Origin: Chimaeribacter californicus
GTDB taxonomy: Bacteria; Pseudomonadota; Gammaproteobacteria; Enterobacterales; Enterobacteriaceae
Assembly: GCF_002858675.1 (NCBI RefSeq)
Contig: NZ_PJZF01000004.1
Location: 124,001-188,000 of the forward strand
DNA length: 64,000 nucleotides
Reading direction: 5' to 3'
This document shows positions 1 through 8,441 of this stretch, piece by piece. How positions within the stretch are numbered: position 1 is the first letter of the stretch; every line of letters starts with the position of its first letter. Both the position numbers and the translations under genes were made by a program. The notes beneath the pieces are model-generated. The model did no database searches, was not told the DNA's origin, and worked only from the letters and a program-made list of their open reading frames with translations.

Positions 1-106
1 CAAATTCAGGGCGTGGCAGGCCAAAAATCTCTACAGCAATACCAAACTCAAAGGTACAAAGCCCATCATAGGCAAGAATGGCGACTAAACCTGGAGGATT
101 TAACAT
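1..106 (-). CDS. ftrA: FtrA-like GlxA/AraC-family transcriptional regulator, N-terminal fragment (cut by window edge)
   Basis: Read on the minus strand from an ATG at 106, the frame stays open to the window edge. Its residues include AYDGLCTFEFGIAVE and IFGLPRP, which match the start of the DJ-1/PfpI-like domain of FtrA-type regulators. These proteins combine that domain with a C-terminal AraC helix-turn-helix, which would lie outside the window. It is divergent from a rhodanese gene, a neighbour I recall for ftrA in enterobacteria. Only about 35 residues are visible, so the identification rests on a short match plus context. The frame is also open further upstream, so the exact start is uncertain. 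Confidence 0.72.
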   Translation of the reverse strand, partial: MLNPPGLVAILAYDGLCTFEFGIAVEIFGLPRPEF

Positions 107-201
107 TGGCGGAAAACTACCGGTTATTGTCAGATGCGCCACTTTATCAGCCTGAACCTGCTTCATACAATCAACGCACGTTCAAATAAGAGGCCATTCT
201 C

Positions 202-636
202 ATGCCAAGCTTAATCAGTGAAATACCCGCAGCCACCCCTTCAGAATCTCTGCAGCATTTTAGCCGTCGCTTAGCTTTTGAGACCGACTGTTCCGATGTC
301 CATCAAAGCCAGAAGATGGGCAATACAGACTACGTATTAGTTGATGTAAGAAGTAGCGGGGCATTTTCGACAGCGCATGTTCCGGGGGCGATCAACATTC
401 CGACACGCTCCATAACCGAGGAGCGAATGTCTGCGTACCCACGCGACACGCTGTTTGTTGTCTACTGCGCCGGCCCTCACTGTAATGGTGTACACCGGGC
501 AGCCGTTCGTCTGGCTGGCCTGGGTTTTTCGGTAAAAGAAATGATAGGCGGTCTTACCGGTTGGGTTGATGAAGGGCTTCCCCTGCAGGGGGACACGCCC
601 GCCGCGTCTACCGATGGATTCTCCTGCGCATGTTAA
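202..636 (+). CDS. Rhodanese-like sulfurtransferase domain protein
   Basis: A 144-residue single-domain rhodanese. Sulfurtransferases of this fold carry a persulfide on a loop cysteine. Here the loop is CAGPHCNGVHR, with Cys89 as the likely catalytic residue and Arg99 closing the loop. A second cysteine, Cys94, sits inside the loop, as in the form I recall next to ftrA. The N-terminal half has the CDC25-like motif VDVRSSGAF and the segment HVPGAINIP. The start has an AAGAGG-type ribosome site. The gene is divergent from the ftrA fragment, and its stop overlaps the ATG of a truncated GNAT gene, which suggests a former two-gene operon. The physiological substrate is unknown. Confidence 0.85.
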   Translation: MPSLISEIPAATPSESLQHFSRRLAFETDCSDVHQSQKMGNTDYVLVDVRSSGAFSTAHVPGAINIPTRSITEERMSAYPRDTLFVVYCAGPHCNGVHRAAVRLAGLGFSVKEMIGGLTGWVDEGLPLQGDTPAASTDGFSCAC

Positions 637-776
637 ATCGTCCTATCACTATCCGGGCAGCACTGCCCGATGATATCCCTGACCTGCTCAGACATATGCG
701 TTCGCGGGCGGAATTCAAGCGTTATATCAGGGCGTTTAAGGTCGACGAAAAATCACTGCTTACACACGCCGGTGTT
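630..776 (+). pseudogene. GNAT N-acetyltransferase, truncated remnant
   Basis: The ATG at 630 overlaps the rhodanese stop codon. The first 45 or so residues (ITIRAALPDDIPDLLRHMRS and onward) look like the start of a GNAT acetyltransferase, with the usual beta-1 strand and alpha-1 helix. Family members are about 150-170 residues, but this frame loses recognisable sequence near 760-776 and runs antisense into the end of the MFS gene until a stop at 824. The acetyl-CoA-binding core is absent, so it cannot be active. The break probably marks where the TetR/MFS pair joined this locus. Confidence 0.65.
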
Positions 777-1887
777 GTTTTCGAATCGCAAAAACCAATA
801 ACAGGGGCAGGGCGGCAAAAATAAGCAGGGCTGTCCCGCTGTTTGTCAGCGCATAGATCTGACCAAATAGCATCGATCCAACGACCTGCCCTAAAGCCAG
901 CATGAAAAACAGCGCACTGACGCCGGTTGCCGGTGCACTTTCTGTCGCCGCAGCCCCCCACACCAGCAGCACGCCGGAAAGCGTCACATAACCTGCGCCA
1001 CCCAGGGCCACACTGGGAAACAGCCACCAGGAAAAATGCTGGCTGAAGGCTATCAGTAATAGTGGAAGTGCCAGACAGCACTGTGAAAGCCGATAGATCT
1101 GTTTCATGGCAATGACGCTTGCCAGCGGAGCAGTGAGCGCGCCTGCAATGCCGGCAGCACCCGCCGTCACCCATAACAGACTGATGGTACCTTGCGCCAT
1201 GCCAAGCCGATGCAGCAGTTCAGGCCCAAAACTCCACCAGGCGGCACTGGCGATACCACTAACAAAAGCAATCGCCATTAATCGTTGAAGTGCACGGTGG
1301 CGCCAAAAGCCCGGCAATGGGGCGGATTGTGCCGAGAGCTTCTCTTTCGGCAGAATACGCCACACCGGAAAGGCGCACAGCAACGCCAGCAGCGCGAACA
1401 GCGTACACGCCATCCTCCAGCCCCCCGGAAGCCAGAATAACACCGGCACAGAGACGATAATGCCTGCGCTCGTCCCGGCGTTGATTATCATGTTCATTTT
1501 TGGCTGCTTTGTGTCAGCGATCGTTTGGCTGACCGCTGCCGCAATGGCAGGGGAGGCAAGACCGGCGCTCAGCCCGGCAATAAAAAGTCCCAGAGCCAGC
1601 AACCATTCCGAATGCGCGACAGCAATAAGCAGCAGGCCAGAGGCGGCACTGAGCGAGGAGATAAACGCCGGCAGCCTCGGCCCTGCCCTGGCTGAGAGTA
1701 ATGGTGCCGCCAGAATGGCCAGGCAATAGGCGATAAAACTGCACGCCGAGAGCATACCTGCCAGTTGCGGCGTGAAGGAAATATCACGCATGACATCAGG
1801 CAGCATCACGCCCCAGGCAAAGCGTGCCAGGCCATAGGAGACGGCGATCAGTGCAAACCCGGTCAGCCCCAGCCACGTGGCTCTCAT
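760..1887 (-). CDS. MFS transporter, YbfB/YjiJ-like
   Basis: A 375-residue inner-membrane protein with about 12 hydrophobic segments. The N-terminal helix carries YGLARFAWGVMLPD, typical of the YbfB/YjiJ branch of the major facilitator superfamily. The middle has a charged loop (ILPKEKLS) between the two six-helix halves. The start overlaps the end of the upstream TetR gene by 4 bases, so the two are probably co-transcribed and translationally coupled. Such pairs are usually small-molecule exporters repressed by the TetR protein. The substrate cannot be deduced. The 3' end overlaps the truncated acetyltransferase on the other strand. Confidence 0.85.
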   Translation of the reverse strand: MRATWLGLTGFALIAVSYGLARFAWGVMLPDVMRDISFTPQLAGMLSACSFIAYCLAILAAPLLSARAGPRLPAFISSLSAASGLLLIAVAHSEWLLALGLFIAGLSAGLASPAIAAAVSQTIADTKQPKMNMIINAGTSAGIIVSVPVLFWLPGGWRMACTLFALLALLCAFPVWRILPKEKLSAQSAPLPGFWRHRALQRLMAIAFVSGIASAAWWSFGPELLHRLGMAQGTISLLWVTAGAAGIAGALTAPLASVIAMKQIYRLSQCCLALPLLLIAFSQHFSWWLFPSVALGGAGYVTLSGVLLVWGAAATESAPATGVSALFFMLALGQVVGSMLFGQIYALTNSGTALLIFAALPLLLVFAIRKQHRRV

Positions 1888-2429
1888 GGCTGACCGCCCA
1901 GACTATGGATAAGTTGACGTGACGCTGTTTTCCCCGCCTCGCAGGCGGCGGGTGCCCCCATTACCAGGGCGGTCGTCAACGTGCCTTCAAACAGCGTCCA
2001 GATTGCGTCGGCAAGCGGAGTATTCTCTCTGCCACAGAGATGGCTGATGCATGTTGCAATGTAGGCACGCATGGCATGGCGGTAGGCCATGGCCTGTTCC
2101 GCCAGGACAGGTTCTTTTTCAGCGTACTCACTCCAGACCTTAAGAAAAAAACACCCTTTGATGCCATATTCACTCATCCATTTTCCCATCACATCAAACA
2201 GGTGATTTATCGACTCCGGGTCTTCTGAAGGGCGGAGCGCAGAGAAAAAGCGTTCACGGCGCCCGTCCATAATGGCCGCGGTCAGCGCTTCGCGTGAAGG
2301 AAAGTAACGATACAGGGTCCGGGTTGACACGCCCGCTTCCCGGCAGATGTTATCGGTACTCGTGGCATGAAAGCCGTTAAGGTAGAACAGCTGCTCAGCG
2401 GCCTGGATGATGTCTTGTTTTTTATTCAT
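1884..2429 (-). CDS. TetR/AcrR-family transcriptional repressor
   Basis: A 181-residue protein with a TetR-type helix-turn-helix at about residues 5-50 (QAAEQLFYLNGFHATSTDNI, then STRTLYRYFPSREAL). The rest is an all-helical ligand-binding and dimer domain with no close namesake that I recognise. It is first in a two-gene operon with the MFS transporter. A near-perfect palindrome lies directly before its start, so it very likely represses itself and the transporter until a ligand binds. Confidence 0.9.
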   Translation of the reverse strand: MNKKQDIIQAAEQLFYLNGFHATSTDNICREAGVSTRTLYRYFPSREALTAAIMDGRRERFFSALRPSEDPESINHLFDVMGKWMSEYGIKGCFFLKVWSEYAEKEPVLAEQAMAYRHAMRAYIATCISHLCGRENTPLADAIWTLFEGTLTTALVMGAPAACEAGKTASRQLIHSLGGQP

Positions 2430-2435
2430 ACGTTA

Positions 2436-2459
2436 AAAGTAAACCGATCGTTTTACTTT
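2436..2459. promoter_or_regulatory. 24-bp palindromic operator before the tetR-MFS operon
   Basis: The left arm AAAGTAAAC and the right arm GTTTTACTTT are near-perfect inverted copies around a central CGATCG. The site begins 7 bases upstream of the TetR start codon. TetR-family dimers bind such long dyads, so this is the probable autoregulatory site. Confidence 0.75.
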
Positions 2460-2707
2460 TTCAAGGTGATGTTTCCCGGCCATGCGTTTATACGTGACAG
2501 CGTCACGGGGCGCAAAGGCGAAGCAAGGGGCCGCCAGGACGTGGGCATTCTCTGGCGGCGTTGAGCGAGGAGCGGAAATGAGTTGTGAAGCTACCGTATG
2601 CCGGTATGAAAGGATTCCTATAGGTGAAAACCGGCGATGAACCTCAAGGCGCAAAAGCCTTTTTCAAAACCTCAGCTGTAAATTTTCTGGCAGATTGCAG
2701 TATGTAT

Positions 2708-2731
2708 CGTTATGTAGTCAAATACATAACG
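2708..2731. promoter_or_regulatory. 9-bp inverted repeat upstream of the DUF1543 gene
   Basis: Arms CGTTATGTA and TACATAACG are separated by 6 bases and end 25 bases before the next start codon. This could be an operator or an RNA hairpin in the leader. The rest of the 2460-2756 stretch holds no gene-like frame; I see only this dyad and AT-rich sequence suited to a promoter. Confidence 0.45.
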
Positions 2732-2756
2732 AAATGACTGCTGAAAGAGGATTTCA

Positions 2757-3260
2757 ATGAATCTGTATATGTTTTACATCGATGGAAATGCCGGTAAATC
2801 TAATATTGAAGTACATGACATCCAGTTTGTTGCTGCCAACGAACCAAAAGAGGCCTGGCCTGCTCTTCGGGAGGCGTGGTTCGGTGATAGCGATAAAATT
2901 CATATTGACGGCTACAGCCGTGTTACCTGGGCTAATGGATATTCTGTCACGCTCTCTGCTGAACCCTCTCAATCTGCAAAAAAATTATTTTTCGTCAACG
3001 CAGGAGGTTACAGGCCGGATACGCTTGCAGAGCTGCATGAATTTGACTTGTTTGTCGCCGAAAATGCCCAGCAGGCCAAAAAGAAGGCGCTACAAACGTT
3101 GCTCTGTGGCGTCGATCATCAGCATAAAGATAATCTGAAAGATGTTGACGATTGTCTGTTACTCGAAAAGGTAGGGGAGCTATACATTCATCTGACCCCC
3201 TGCGATTCAGGACAACGTGATCAACCAGAATGGCAGGGCTATCAACCAATAGGTGTCTGA
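2757..3260 (+). CDS. DUF1543 domain-containing protein
   Basis: A 167-residue cytosolic protein of unknown function. It contains two weakly similar halves. The first begins MNLYMFYIDGNAGKSNIE; the second has the DUF1543 hallmark VNAGGYRPDTLAELHEFDLF followed by AENAQQAKKKA. No catalytic motif is evident and there is no signal peptide. A GAAAGAGG-like ribosome site precedes the ATG. The gene stands alone, preceded by a dyad and followed by a convergent dehydrogenase. Confidence 0.8.
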   Translation: MNLYMFYIDGNAGKSNIEVHDIQFVAANEPKEAWPALREAWFGDSDKIHIDGYSRVTWANGYSVTLSAEPSQSAKKLFFVNAGGYRPDTLAELHEFDLFVAENAQQAKKKALQTLLCGVDHQHKDNLKDVDDCLLLEKVGELYIHLTPCDSGQRDQPEWQGYQPIGV

Positions 3261-3311
3261 CATTGCAAAGACGGGCTTGCGCCTATCCAGGATGAAGGAC
3301 GCGCTCAGGGC

Positions 3312-3352
3312 TGCTTACCATGCCACCACGTTCCCGAAACGGTCCAGATACT
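3312..3352 (+). repeat. 41-bp direct repeat, left copy (3' end of an SDR gene)
   Basis: Forty of 41 bases match the segment at 12703-12743 in the same orientation. This copy is the 3' end of an intact dehydrogenase gene; the other is an isolated fragment. The two copies bracket about 9.4 kb. Confidence 0.85.
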
Positions 3353-4037
3353 CCAGGCCCGGCCTGCTTTGCTTGACTTCAATCACGCTGACGATGTCAG
3401 GAATGGTTTCCTCCAGGCTGAACGCTCCGTCATCGCCTCCCAGCGCGGTGCGGATCCAGCCCGGGGCAAGCAACAGTAAAGCGCGCTCCGGATGCGTGAC
3501 GGCCTGTCGCGCTGCATAGCTTCGCATGTATTGATTCAGGGCCGCTTTGGTACCGCGGTAAACCTCTCTGCCGCCTTTTTCGTTATTGCCGATGCTGCCC
3601 TGTCCCGACGACATAACGCCGATTAATCCATCCCCCTTTATCAGATCCTCCAGGGTTTCTACCACCCTCAACGGCGAAAGCGCATTGGTGATCATGACAT
3701 GGGCAAACTCCTGGGTGCTGACCTCTGCAATGGTTTCGCCCGGGTTCTGGTTAGTGGTGCCGGCATTAACGAAAAGGGCATCGTAGCGCTGATGCTGCAA
3801 CCGCACCTTCAACGCAGAAAGCTGCTCAGCATCGGTAATATCCAGGCGCTCAACGGTAAGCTGATGGGGAAAGTGTGCAGAGAGTTCCTCTAGCGCAGGC
3901 TGGCTGCGGCTGCGAACGGTGGCCGTGACTGCCCAGCCCCGGCGAAGAAGCTCTTCGGTCATGGCCAGACCGATGCCGCGCGAGGCACCAATCAGCAGCA
4001 TACGCGGCATGTTTGTCTGGGATAGATTCAGCGTCAT
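3315..4037 (-). CDS. Short-chain dehydrogenase/reductase (SDR)
   Basis: About 240 residues of the classical SDR fold. The NAD(P)-binding glycine motif GASRGIG is near the N-terminus, followed by NAG in the FVNAGTTN segment. The catalytic Tyr and Lys lie in VYRGTKAALN after a serine-rich strand (MSSGQGS). The basic residues RSRSQ after the second strand favour NADP over NAD. I place the start at the ATG at 4037, 8 bases after an AGGAG site, rather than at a GTG nine bases upstream. It is divergent from a LysR regulator, the usual sign of control by it. The substrate is not known. Confidence 0.85.
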   Translation of the reverse strand: MTLNLSQTNMPRMLLIGASRGIGLAMTEELLRRGWAVTATVRSRSQPALEELSAHFPHQLTVERLDITDAEQLSALKVRLQHQRYDALFVNAGTTNQNPGETIAEVSTQEFAHVMITNALSPLRVVETLEDLIKGDGLIGVMSSGQGSIGNNEKGGREVYRGTKAALNQYMRSYAARQAVTHPERALLLLAPGWIRTALGGDDGAFSLEETIPDIVSVIEVKQSRPGLEYLDRFGNVVAW

Positions 4038-4090
4038 TTGCTTCACTCCTGTTCATCTCGGAAGTGATTAAATTAAGCGCAAGACGAACG

Positions 4091-4127
4091 TTGCACCAGA
4101 CGCACGGGGTGCAATAATAGATTGCAC
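4091..4127. promoter_or_regulatory. LysR-type operator between the SDR and LysR genes
   Basis: An inverted pair TTGCACC/GGTGCAA (4091-4097 and 4108-4114) is followed by a third TTGCAC at 4122-4127, all in the 112-base divergent promoter region. The spacing and the T-N11-A-like core suit a LysR tetramer binding a recognition site and an activation site. Confidence 0.55.
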
Positions 4128-4149
4128 TGAACACAATGATTAAACGCTT

Positions 4150-5073
4150 ATGCCTGACATCGATCTGAACTTACTGACCGCGCTGGATGCGTTACTGATT
4201 GAGTGCAGCGTAACCCGGGCGGCGCAGCGGCTGGGGCTGAGCACCTCAGCCATGAGCCGTACCCTGACCCGTCTACGTACCGCGACGGGGGACAAGCTTT
4301 TGGTGCAGGCCGGCCGTCATATGGTGCCCACGCCCTATGCCCTGGAACTGGCCGGACGCGTACACGAAACGGCGCTCAGCGCGCGCGCCCTGCTGCAGCC
4401 TGCCGGCCAGGGGGTGAACCTGGCAACCACGGAGCGCAGTTTTGTTATCCGGGCGGGCGAGGGGTTTATCGATATGTCAGCGGCAGCGCTGCTGAAGGAG
4501 ATACAGCAGGTAGCGCCCAGGATACGCCTGCTGTTTACCGGCAAATCAGATAAAGAGGCGCAGGCGCTGCGTGAGGGGAAAATTGACCTTGAAATCGGTG
4601 TCTTGGGGACGGATGCGCCTGAGTTAAAAACCCGGGTACTTTTCACTGACCGCTTCGTGGGGATCTGTCGTCAGGGGCATCCTCTTTTAGAGATGCCGGG
4701 CGTGACGGCAGAGCGCTACGCCAGCTTTCCTCATGTTGTCATTTCCAGAAAGAATAAGCTTCGGGGGCCGGTTGACCAGGCGCTGGATGCGCTGGGGCTT
4801 CAGCGACACATCATGATGTCTGTGCCTGCCTATACCAATGCGGTAAATATCGTACGTCATTCGGATGTCATCGGCCTGGTGCCGTTTACCGCTCTGGCAT
4901 GGTGTGATCCCTGCTCAGAACTGATGCATTTTGAACTGCCGGTCACCACGCCGCCGATAAAGGTGTCGGTTATCTGGCATCCGAGGCTGCACGCGGACCC
5001 AGTGCACCAGTGGCTCAGGGAAACCATTGTGAAAGTGTGCCGCCGCGAATATAGCCGGCACGTCAGGACGTAA
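4150..5073 (+). CDS. LysR-family transcriptional regulator
   Basis: A 307-residue LysR protein. The winged helix-turn-helix occupies about residues 5-65 (LLTALDALLIECSVTRAAQR, then STSAMSRTLTRLR). The periplasmic-binding-like effector domain follows. The DLNLL opening and the WHPRLHADPVHQWLRE ending place it in the NodD/SyrM-like branch. It is divergent from the SDR gene with TTGCAC half-sites between them, so it probably controls that gene and itself. Confidence 0.88.
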   Translation: MPDIDLNLLTALDALLIECSVTRAAQRLGLSTSAMSRTLTRLRTATGDKLLVQAGRHMVPTPYALELAGRVHETALSARALLQPAGQGVNLATTERSFVIRAGEGFIDMSAAALLKEIQQVAPRIRLLFTGKSDKEAQALREGKIDLEIGVLGTDAPELKTRVLFTDRFVGICRQGHPLLEMPGVTAERYASFPHVVISRKNKLRGPVDQALDALGLQRHIMMSVPAYTNAVNIVRHSDVIGLVPFTALAWCDPCSELMHFELPVTTPPIKVSVIWHPRLHADPVHQWLRETIVKVCRREYSRHVRT

Positions 5074-5243
5074 CCGGAGAAGGGCAGGCGTTCGGGCTGT
5101 TCCAGCATGGGCCCCGCGTCCAAATAGTGATAGCGTCATAAAGGGTAGGCGGCAGAGGCCTGTGACCTCACAAACCATGTAAAACAGGGTGCCTGAACGC
5201 GGTGGTGTAAGGCAGCGCGTCGAAAGAGAGGGATATCAACTCA

Positions 5244-6005
5244 GTGACCAGACAAAGCGACTTTGATTTTTCATGCAGGCCGGTTATCCCGTATGCGCAT
5301 GACTACCGGCACGGCGATTATGAGGGCTGGCATACGCACAACTGCGCTCAGCTTATTCATACGCTGAGCGGCGTTATCCGCATTGAGACCCGGTACGGGT
5401 TTTGGGTCGTCCCCCCTTCACGCGGCGTATGGATACCGGCACATATCCCGCATGCCCTGCATATCACCGGGGAGGTCAGGGCGAGGGTGCTCTTTGTCGA
5501 GCCGCTGGCACGGGCAGATCTGCCCGTCATCTGTCAGGTGGTTGGCGTGAGTGACCTGTTACGGGAGTTGATTATCTGCGCGCTGACGCTTCCTGAGGAC
5601 TACACGCCGGGAAGCCGGGCTGAACGTGTTTATGAGCTGATGCTTGATGAAATCCGCCTTATGGACACGCTGCCGTTTCACCTGCCGGAGCCGGTCTCTG
5701 AGCGCCTGAAACAACTGTGCCGGGCCGTTCGCGATGCACCGCATGAGACCTGGTCGGTAGCGCAGGCAGCCGTAAAAATCAGCGCCAGCGGGCGCACGCT
5801 CAACCGCCATTTTTACCAGCAAACCGGCATGCAGTTCAGCGAGTGGGTGCGGCGGGCGCGTCTTCTGCACGCCCTGACGCGGCTGGCGCAGGGCGAGCAG
5901 ATAACACGGGTGGCGCTGGATTCAGGTTACGCCAGCCCGGGCGCGTTCAGCGTGATGTTCCGGCGGGTGATGGGGGTGACGCCGAGTGATTACTTCAACC
6001 CGTGA
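5244..6005 (+). CDS. AraC-family transcriptional regulator with cupin domain
   Basis: A 253-residue regulator starting at GTG. Residues 1-90 form a cupin sensor (HTHNCAQLIHTLSGVI and VVPPSRGVWIPAHIPH). The C-terminal 95 residues hold two helix-turn-helix motifs, the second being VALDSGYASPGAFSVMFRR. It resembles NimR-type regulators that control adjacent efflux genes. Its last 11 bases overlap the end of the convergent leuA-like gene. Possible targets are the divergent leuA and lysE genes or something outside the window. Confidence 0.87.
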   Translation: MTRQSDFDFSCRPVIPYAHDYRHGDYEGWHTHNCAQLIHTLSGVIRIETRYGFWVVPPSRGVWIPAHIPHALHITGEVRARVLFVEPLARADLPVICQVVGVSDLLRELIICALTLPEDYTPGSRAERVYELMLDEIRLMDTLPFHLPEPVSERLKQLCRAVRDAPHETWSVAQAAVKISASGRTLNRHFYQQTGMQFSEWVRRARLLHALTRLAQGEQITRVALDSGYASPGAFSVMFRRVMGVTPSDYFNP

Positions 6006-7665
6006 CGAAATTGGCCGCCGCGTTCAGCATGGCTTGCAGTGAGGCCCGGGTGATATCACTGTCGATACTGACGCCCCATGCACATCTCCCCGCCCTGTCC
6101 TGGCAGCACACATAGGCCACAGAGCGGCTGTCGCTGCGTTTACCCAGCGTGTGCTCCTGATAACTCACTATTTCAAGCTCAGTTTTTACCTCCCGGCAGA
6201 GGGCGGTCAGCGCCGCAGACAGAAAACCGTTCCCCTCTCCCGTCAGGCTCAGCGTTTTGCCCCGGCAGATAATCTCAGCAGAAAGCACGGTACGCTGATC
6301 GGGCTGGTTGTTGCAGAGATACTCTTTTAAACGCAGCGGTGGTGCGTCAACCACGCCATACGCCTGACGGAAAAGGTTCCAGACAGCCATCTGTGACATC
6401 TCTTTCTCCCCACATTCCGCCTCTTTCTGCACCAGGAGGCTGAAGGCCTGCTGAAGCGGGCGGGGCAGACTGAGGTTGTGATTCTGCTCCAGCAGCCAGG
6501 CCGCCCCGCTTTTGCCCGACTGGCTGTTTACGCGGATAACCGCCTCATAGCTGCACCCGATGTCTGCCGGATCGAGCGGCAGATAGGGCACGTTCCAGAA
6601 AGCGTCTGATGCGCCCTGCCGTGCAGCAAAGCCTTTTTTGATCGCATCCTGATGGGAACCGGAAAAAGCAGTAAACACCAGCTCACCGGCGTAGGGGTGG
6701 CGCGGCGCAACAGGCAGCTGATTGCACTCCTCCACCACTTCCACCACTTTTTTCATCTGGCTGAAGTCGAGCCCGGGGGAAACGCCCTGCGTATAAAGAT
6801 TGAGCGCCAGCGTCACCAGGTCAGCATTCCCTGTACGCTCTCCGTTGCCAAACAGGCAGCCTTCAACGCGTTCAGCGCCGGCCAGTAGCGCAAGCTCTGC
6901 ACAGGCAATGCCTGTTCCACGATCGTTGTGTGGATGAACGCTTATACACACCTGCCGGCGGCGCGAAAAATGGCGGCAGAAATACTCTATCTGATCGGCA
7001 TAAATATTAGGCATGCTGACTTCAACCGTCGCAGGGAGGTTGATAATCATGGGGCGGGTTGTATCCGGATCCCAGACCTCAGCCACGGCTTCACAAATCT
7101 GCAGGGCAAAATCAGGCTCCGTAAAGCAGAAGGTTTCCGGGGAGTACTGAAATGTCCAGCGGGTTTCCGGTGCCTCTTCGCATAACCGGCGGATTTGCCG
7201 GGCCGCGCTGACGGCAAGCTGAACAATTTCATCACGTGTCTGACGAAAGACGATTTCCCTGAACAGTGGCGCCGTCGCATTATATAAATGGACGGTCGCC
7301 TGATGGACGCCGCGCAATGACTCAAACGTTCGCGTAATCAAATCCTCTCTTGCCTGAGTTAATACCTGAATGTTCACCTCTTGCGGGATACGTTTTCCTT
7401 CAATCAGCGATCGGACAAAATCAAAATCCGTTTGCGATGCAGAGGGAAACGCGACCTCAATTTCCCGGAAGCCACAGGCGATAAGCAGATCCCAGAATTT
7501 CATTTTCCGGGCGCTGTCCATCGGCTCAGCAAGCGCCTGATTACCGTCACGTAAATCGGTGGAAAGCCAGCGCGGAGGCCGGGTTAACGTATTGTCCGGC
7601 CATTGTCTGTCAGTCAGGGTGACGGGAGGGTGCGTTTTATACTTGAGTGAAGGATTATTCAACAT
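5995..7665 (-). CDS. leuA: 2-isopropylmalate synthase, long form (LeuA2 type)
   Basis: A class of enzyme that condenses acetyl-CoA with 2-oxoisovalerate to give 2-isopropylmalate, the first step of leucine synthesis. At about 556 residues it is the long, actinobacterial-like form. The TIM barrel starts with STDLRDGNQALAEPMD, has the metal motif HPHNDRGTG, and a C-terminal regulatory domain ends ITRASLQAMLNAAANFV. The ATG at 7665 has an AGGAAC site 8 bases upstream; the reading frame is open for 20 more codons but those lack a site. No leuBCD lie nearby, so it is an orphan isozyme and could act on another 2-oxo acid. It is divergent from a LysE exporter. Confidence 0.85.
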   Translation of the reverse strand: MLNNPSLKYKTHPPVTLTDRQWPDNTLTRPPRWLSTDLRDGNQALAEPMDSARKMKFWDLLIACGFREIEVAFPSASQTDFDFVRSLIEGKRIPQEVNIQVLTQAREDLITRTFESLRGVHQATVHLYNATAPLFREIVFRQTRDEIVQLAVSAARQIRRLCEEAPETRWTFQYSPETFCFTEPDFALQICEAVAEVWDPDTTRPMIINLPATVEVSMPNIYADQIEYFCRHFSRRRQVCISVHPHNDRGTGIACAELALLAGAERVEGCLFGNGERTGNADLVTLALNLYTQGVSPGLDFSQMKKVVEVVEECNQLPVAPRHPYAGELVFTAFSGSHQDAIKKGFAARQGASDAFWNVPYLPLDPADIGCSYEAVIRVNSQSGKSGAAWLLEQNHNLSLPRPLQQAFSLLVQKEAECGEKEMSQMAVWNLFRQAYGVVDAPPLRLKEYLCNNQPDQRTVLSAEIICRGKTLSLTGEGNGFLSAALTALCREVKTELEIVSYQEHTLGKRSDSRSVAYVCCQDRAGRCAWGVSIDSDITRASLQAMLNAAANFVTG

Positions 7666-7826
7666 ACCGGGTTCCTTTTTAATAACGAGGCCCCAGTGTC
7701 GTGCTAAACCGGCGGGAAAACTCATCAGAAGATGACAACTGCTTATTCAAAAATGACAACTGCGGAGCAGGGATGAGGCTGATCAGACTGGCAGCAGAGT
7801 GAAGTATCACTTACTCTCCATAGCAT

Positions 7827-8429
7827 ATGGACATTAATCTCCCCGGCTTTATGCCTGCACTCCTGCCTGTTGCACTCTCTCCGGGTGCAAGTTTCACGCT
7901 TGTCATGAGCAGCGCTCTGGCAGGCGGACGCCGTGGCCTGTTCAGAACCCTCGCCGGAACCGCGTTGGGTATTTATACCCATGCGCTGCTTATCGGGCTC
8001 GGTATCACGGCAGTGATTGTCTCCTCGCCGGCGATGTATGGTGCCCTGAAAATAGCAGGAACAGTGTATCTTCTTTGGCTGGGCGGGGTGCTCATCCGCA
8101 GCGGCCTGAATGCAAAACACCCTCACCCCCAAAGCAGCCTGCCTGCCGTTACGGTAAAGGAGGCGTGGCTGGCTAACATCCTAAATCCCAAAGCAATTAT
8201 TTTCTATCTGACGGTTGTTTCCCAGTTTGCCGGCAAGCATGGGGGCGTAGGCAATTTCCTGACCTTAGCTTCCGTTCACGTAGCGGTTATGTGCCTCTGG
8301 CTTATTACCCTCAGCTATACGCTGGTGTTCTCAGCCAAAAATGCCAACCCGGTGATGCTTAAAAAATATGTCAACATTGCCGGCGGGGCGTTACTCATTA
8401 TTTTTTCACTACACAGCCTTCTTCACTAA
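7827..8429 (+). CDS. LysE/RhtB-family amino acid exporter
   Basis: A 200-residue inner-membrane protein with about six hydrophobic segments. The signature LSPGASFTLVMSSALAGGRR lies in the first segment and loop, and LNPKAIIFYLTVV sits in the middle, both typical of LysE/RhtB carriers. These proteins export amino acids such as lysine, homoserine, threonine or leucine. Being divergent from a 2-isopropylmalate synthase suggests a link with leucine or a branched analogue, but this is inference. No regulator of its own adjoins it. Confidence 0.87.
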   Translation: MDINLPGFMPALLPVALSPGASFTLVMSSALAGGRRGLFRTLAGTALGIYTHALLIGLGITAVIVSSPAMYGALKIAGTVYLLWLGGVLIRSGLNAKHPHPQSSLPAVTVKEAWLANILNPKAIIFYLTVVSQFAGKHGGVGNFLTLASVHVAVMCLWLITLSYTLVFSAKNANPVMLKKYVNIAGGALLIIFSLHSLLH

Positions 8430-8441
8430 GCAGCCTTAACA

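Noticed and set aside
1-189. Plus-strand open frame from the window edge to a stop at 189
   Set aside because: It is antisense to the recognisable FtrA-like start over 1-106 and has no family features.
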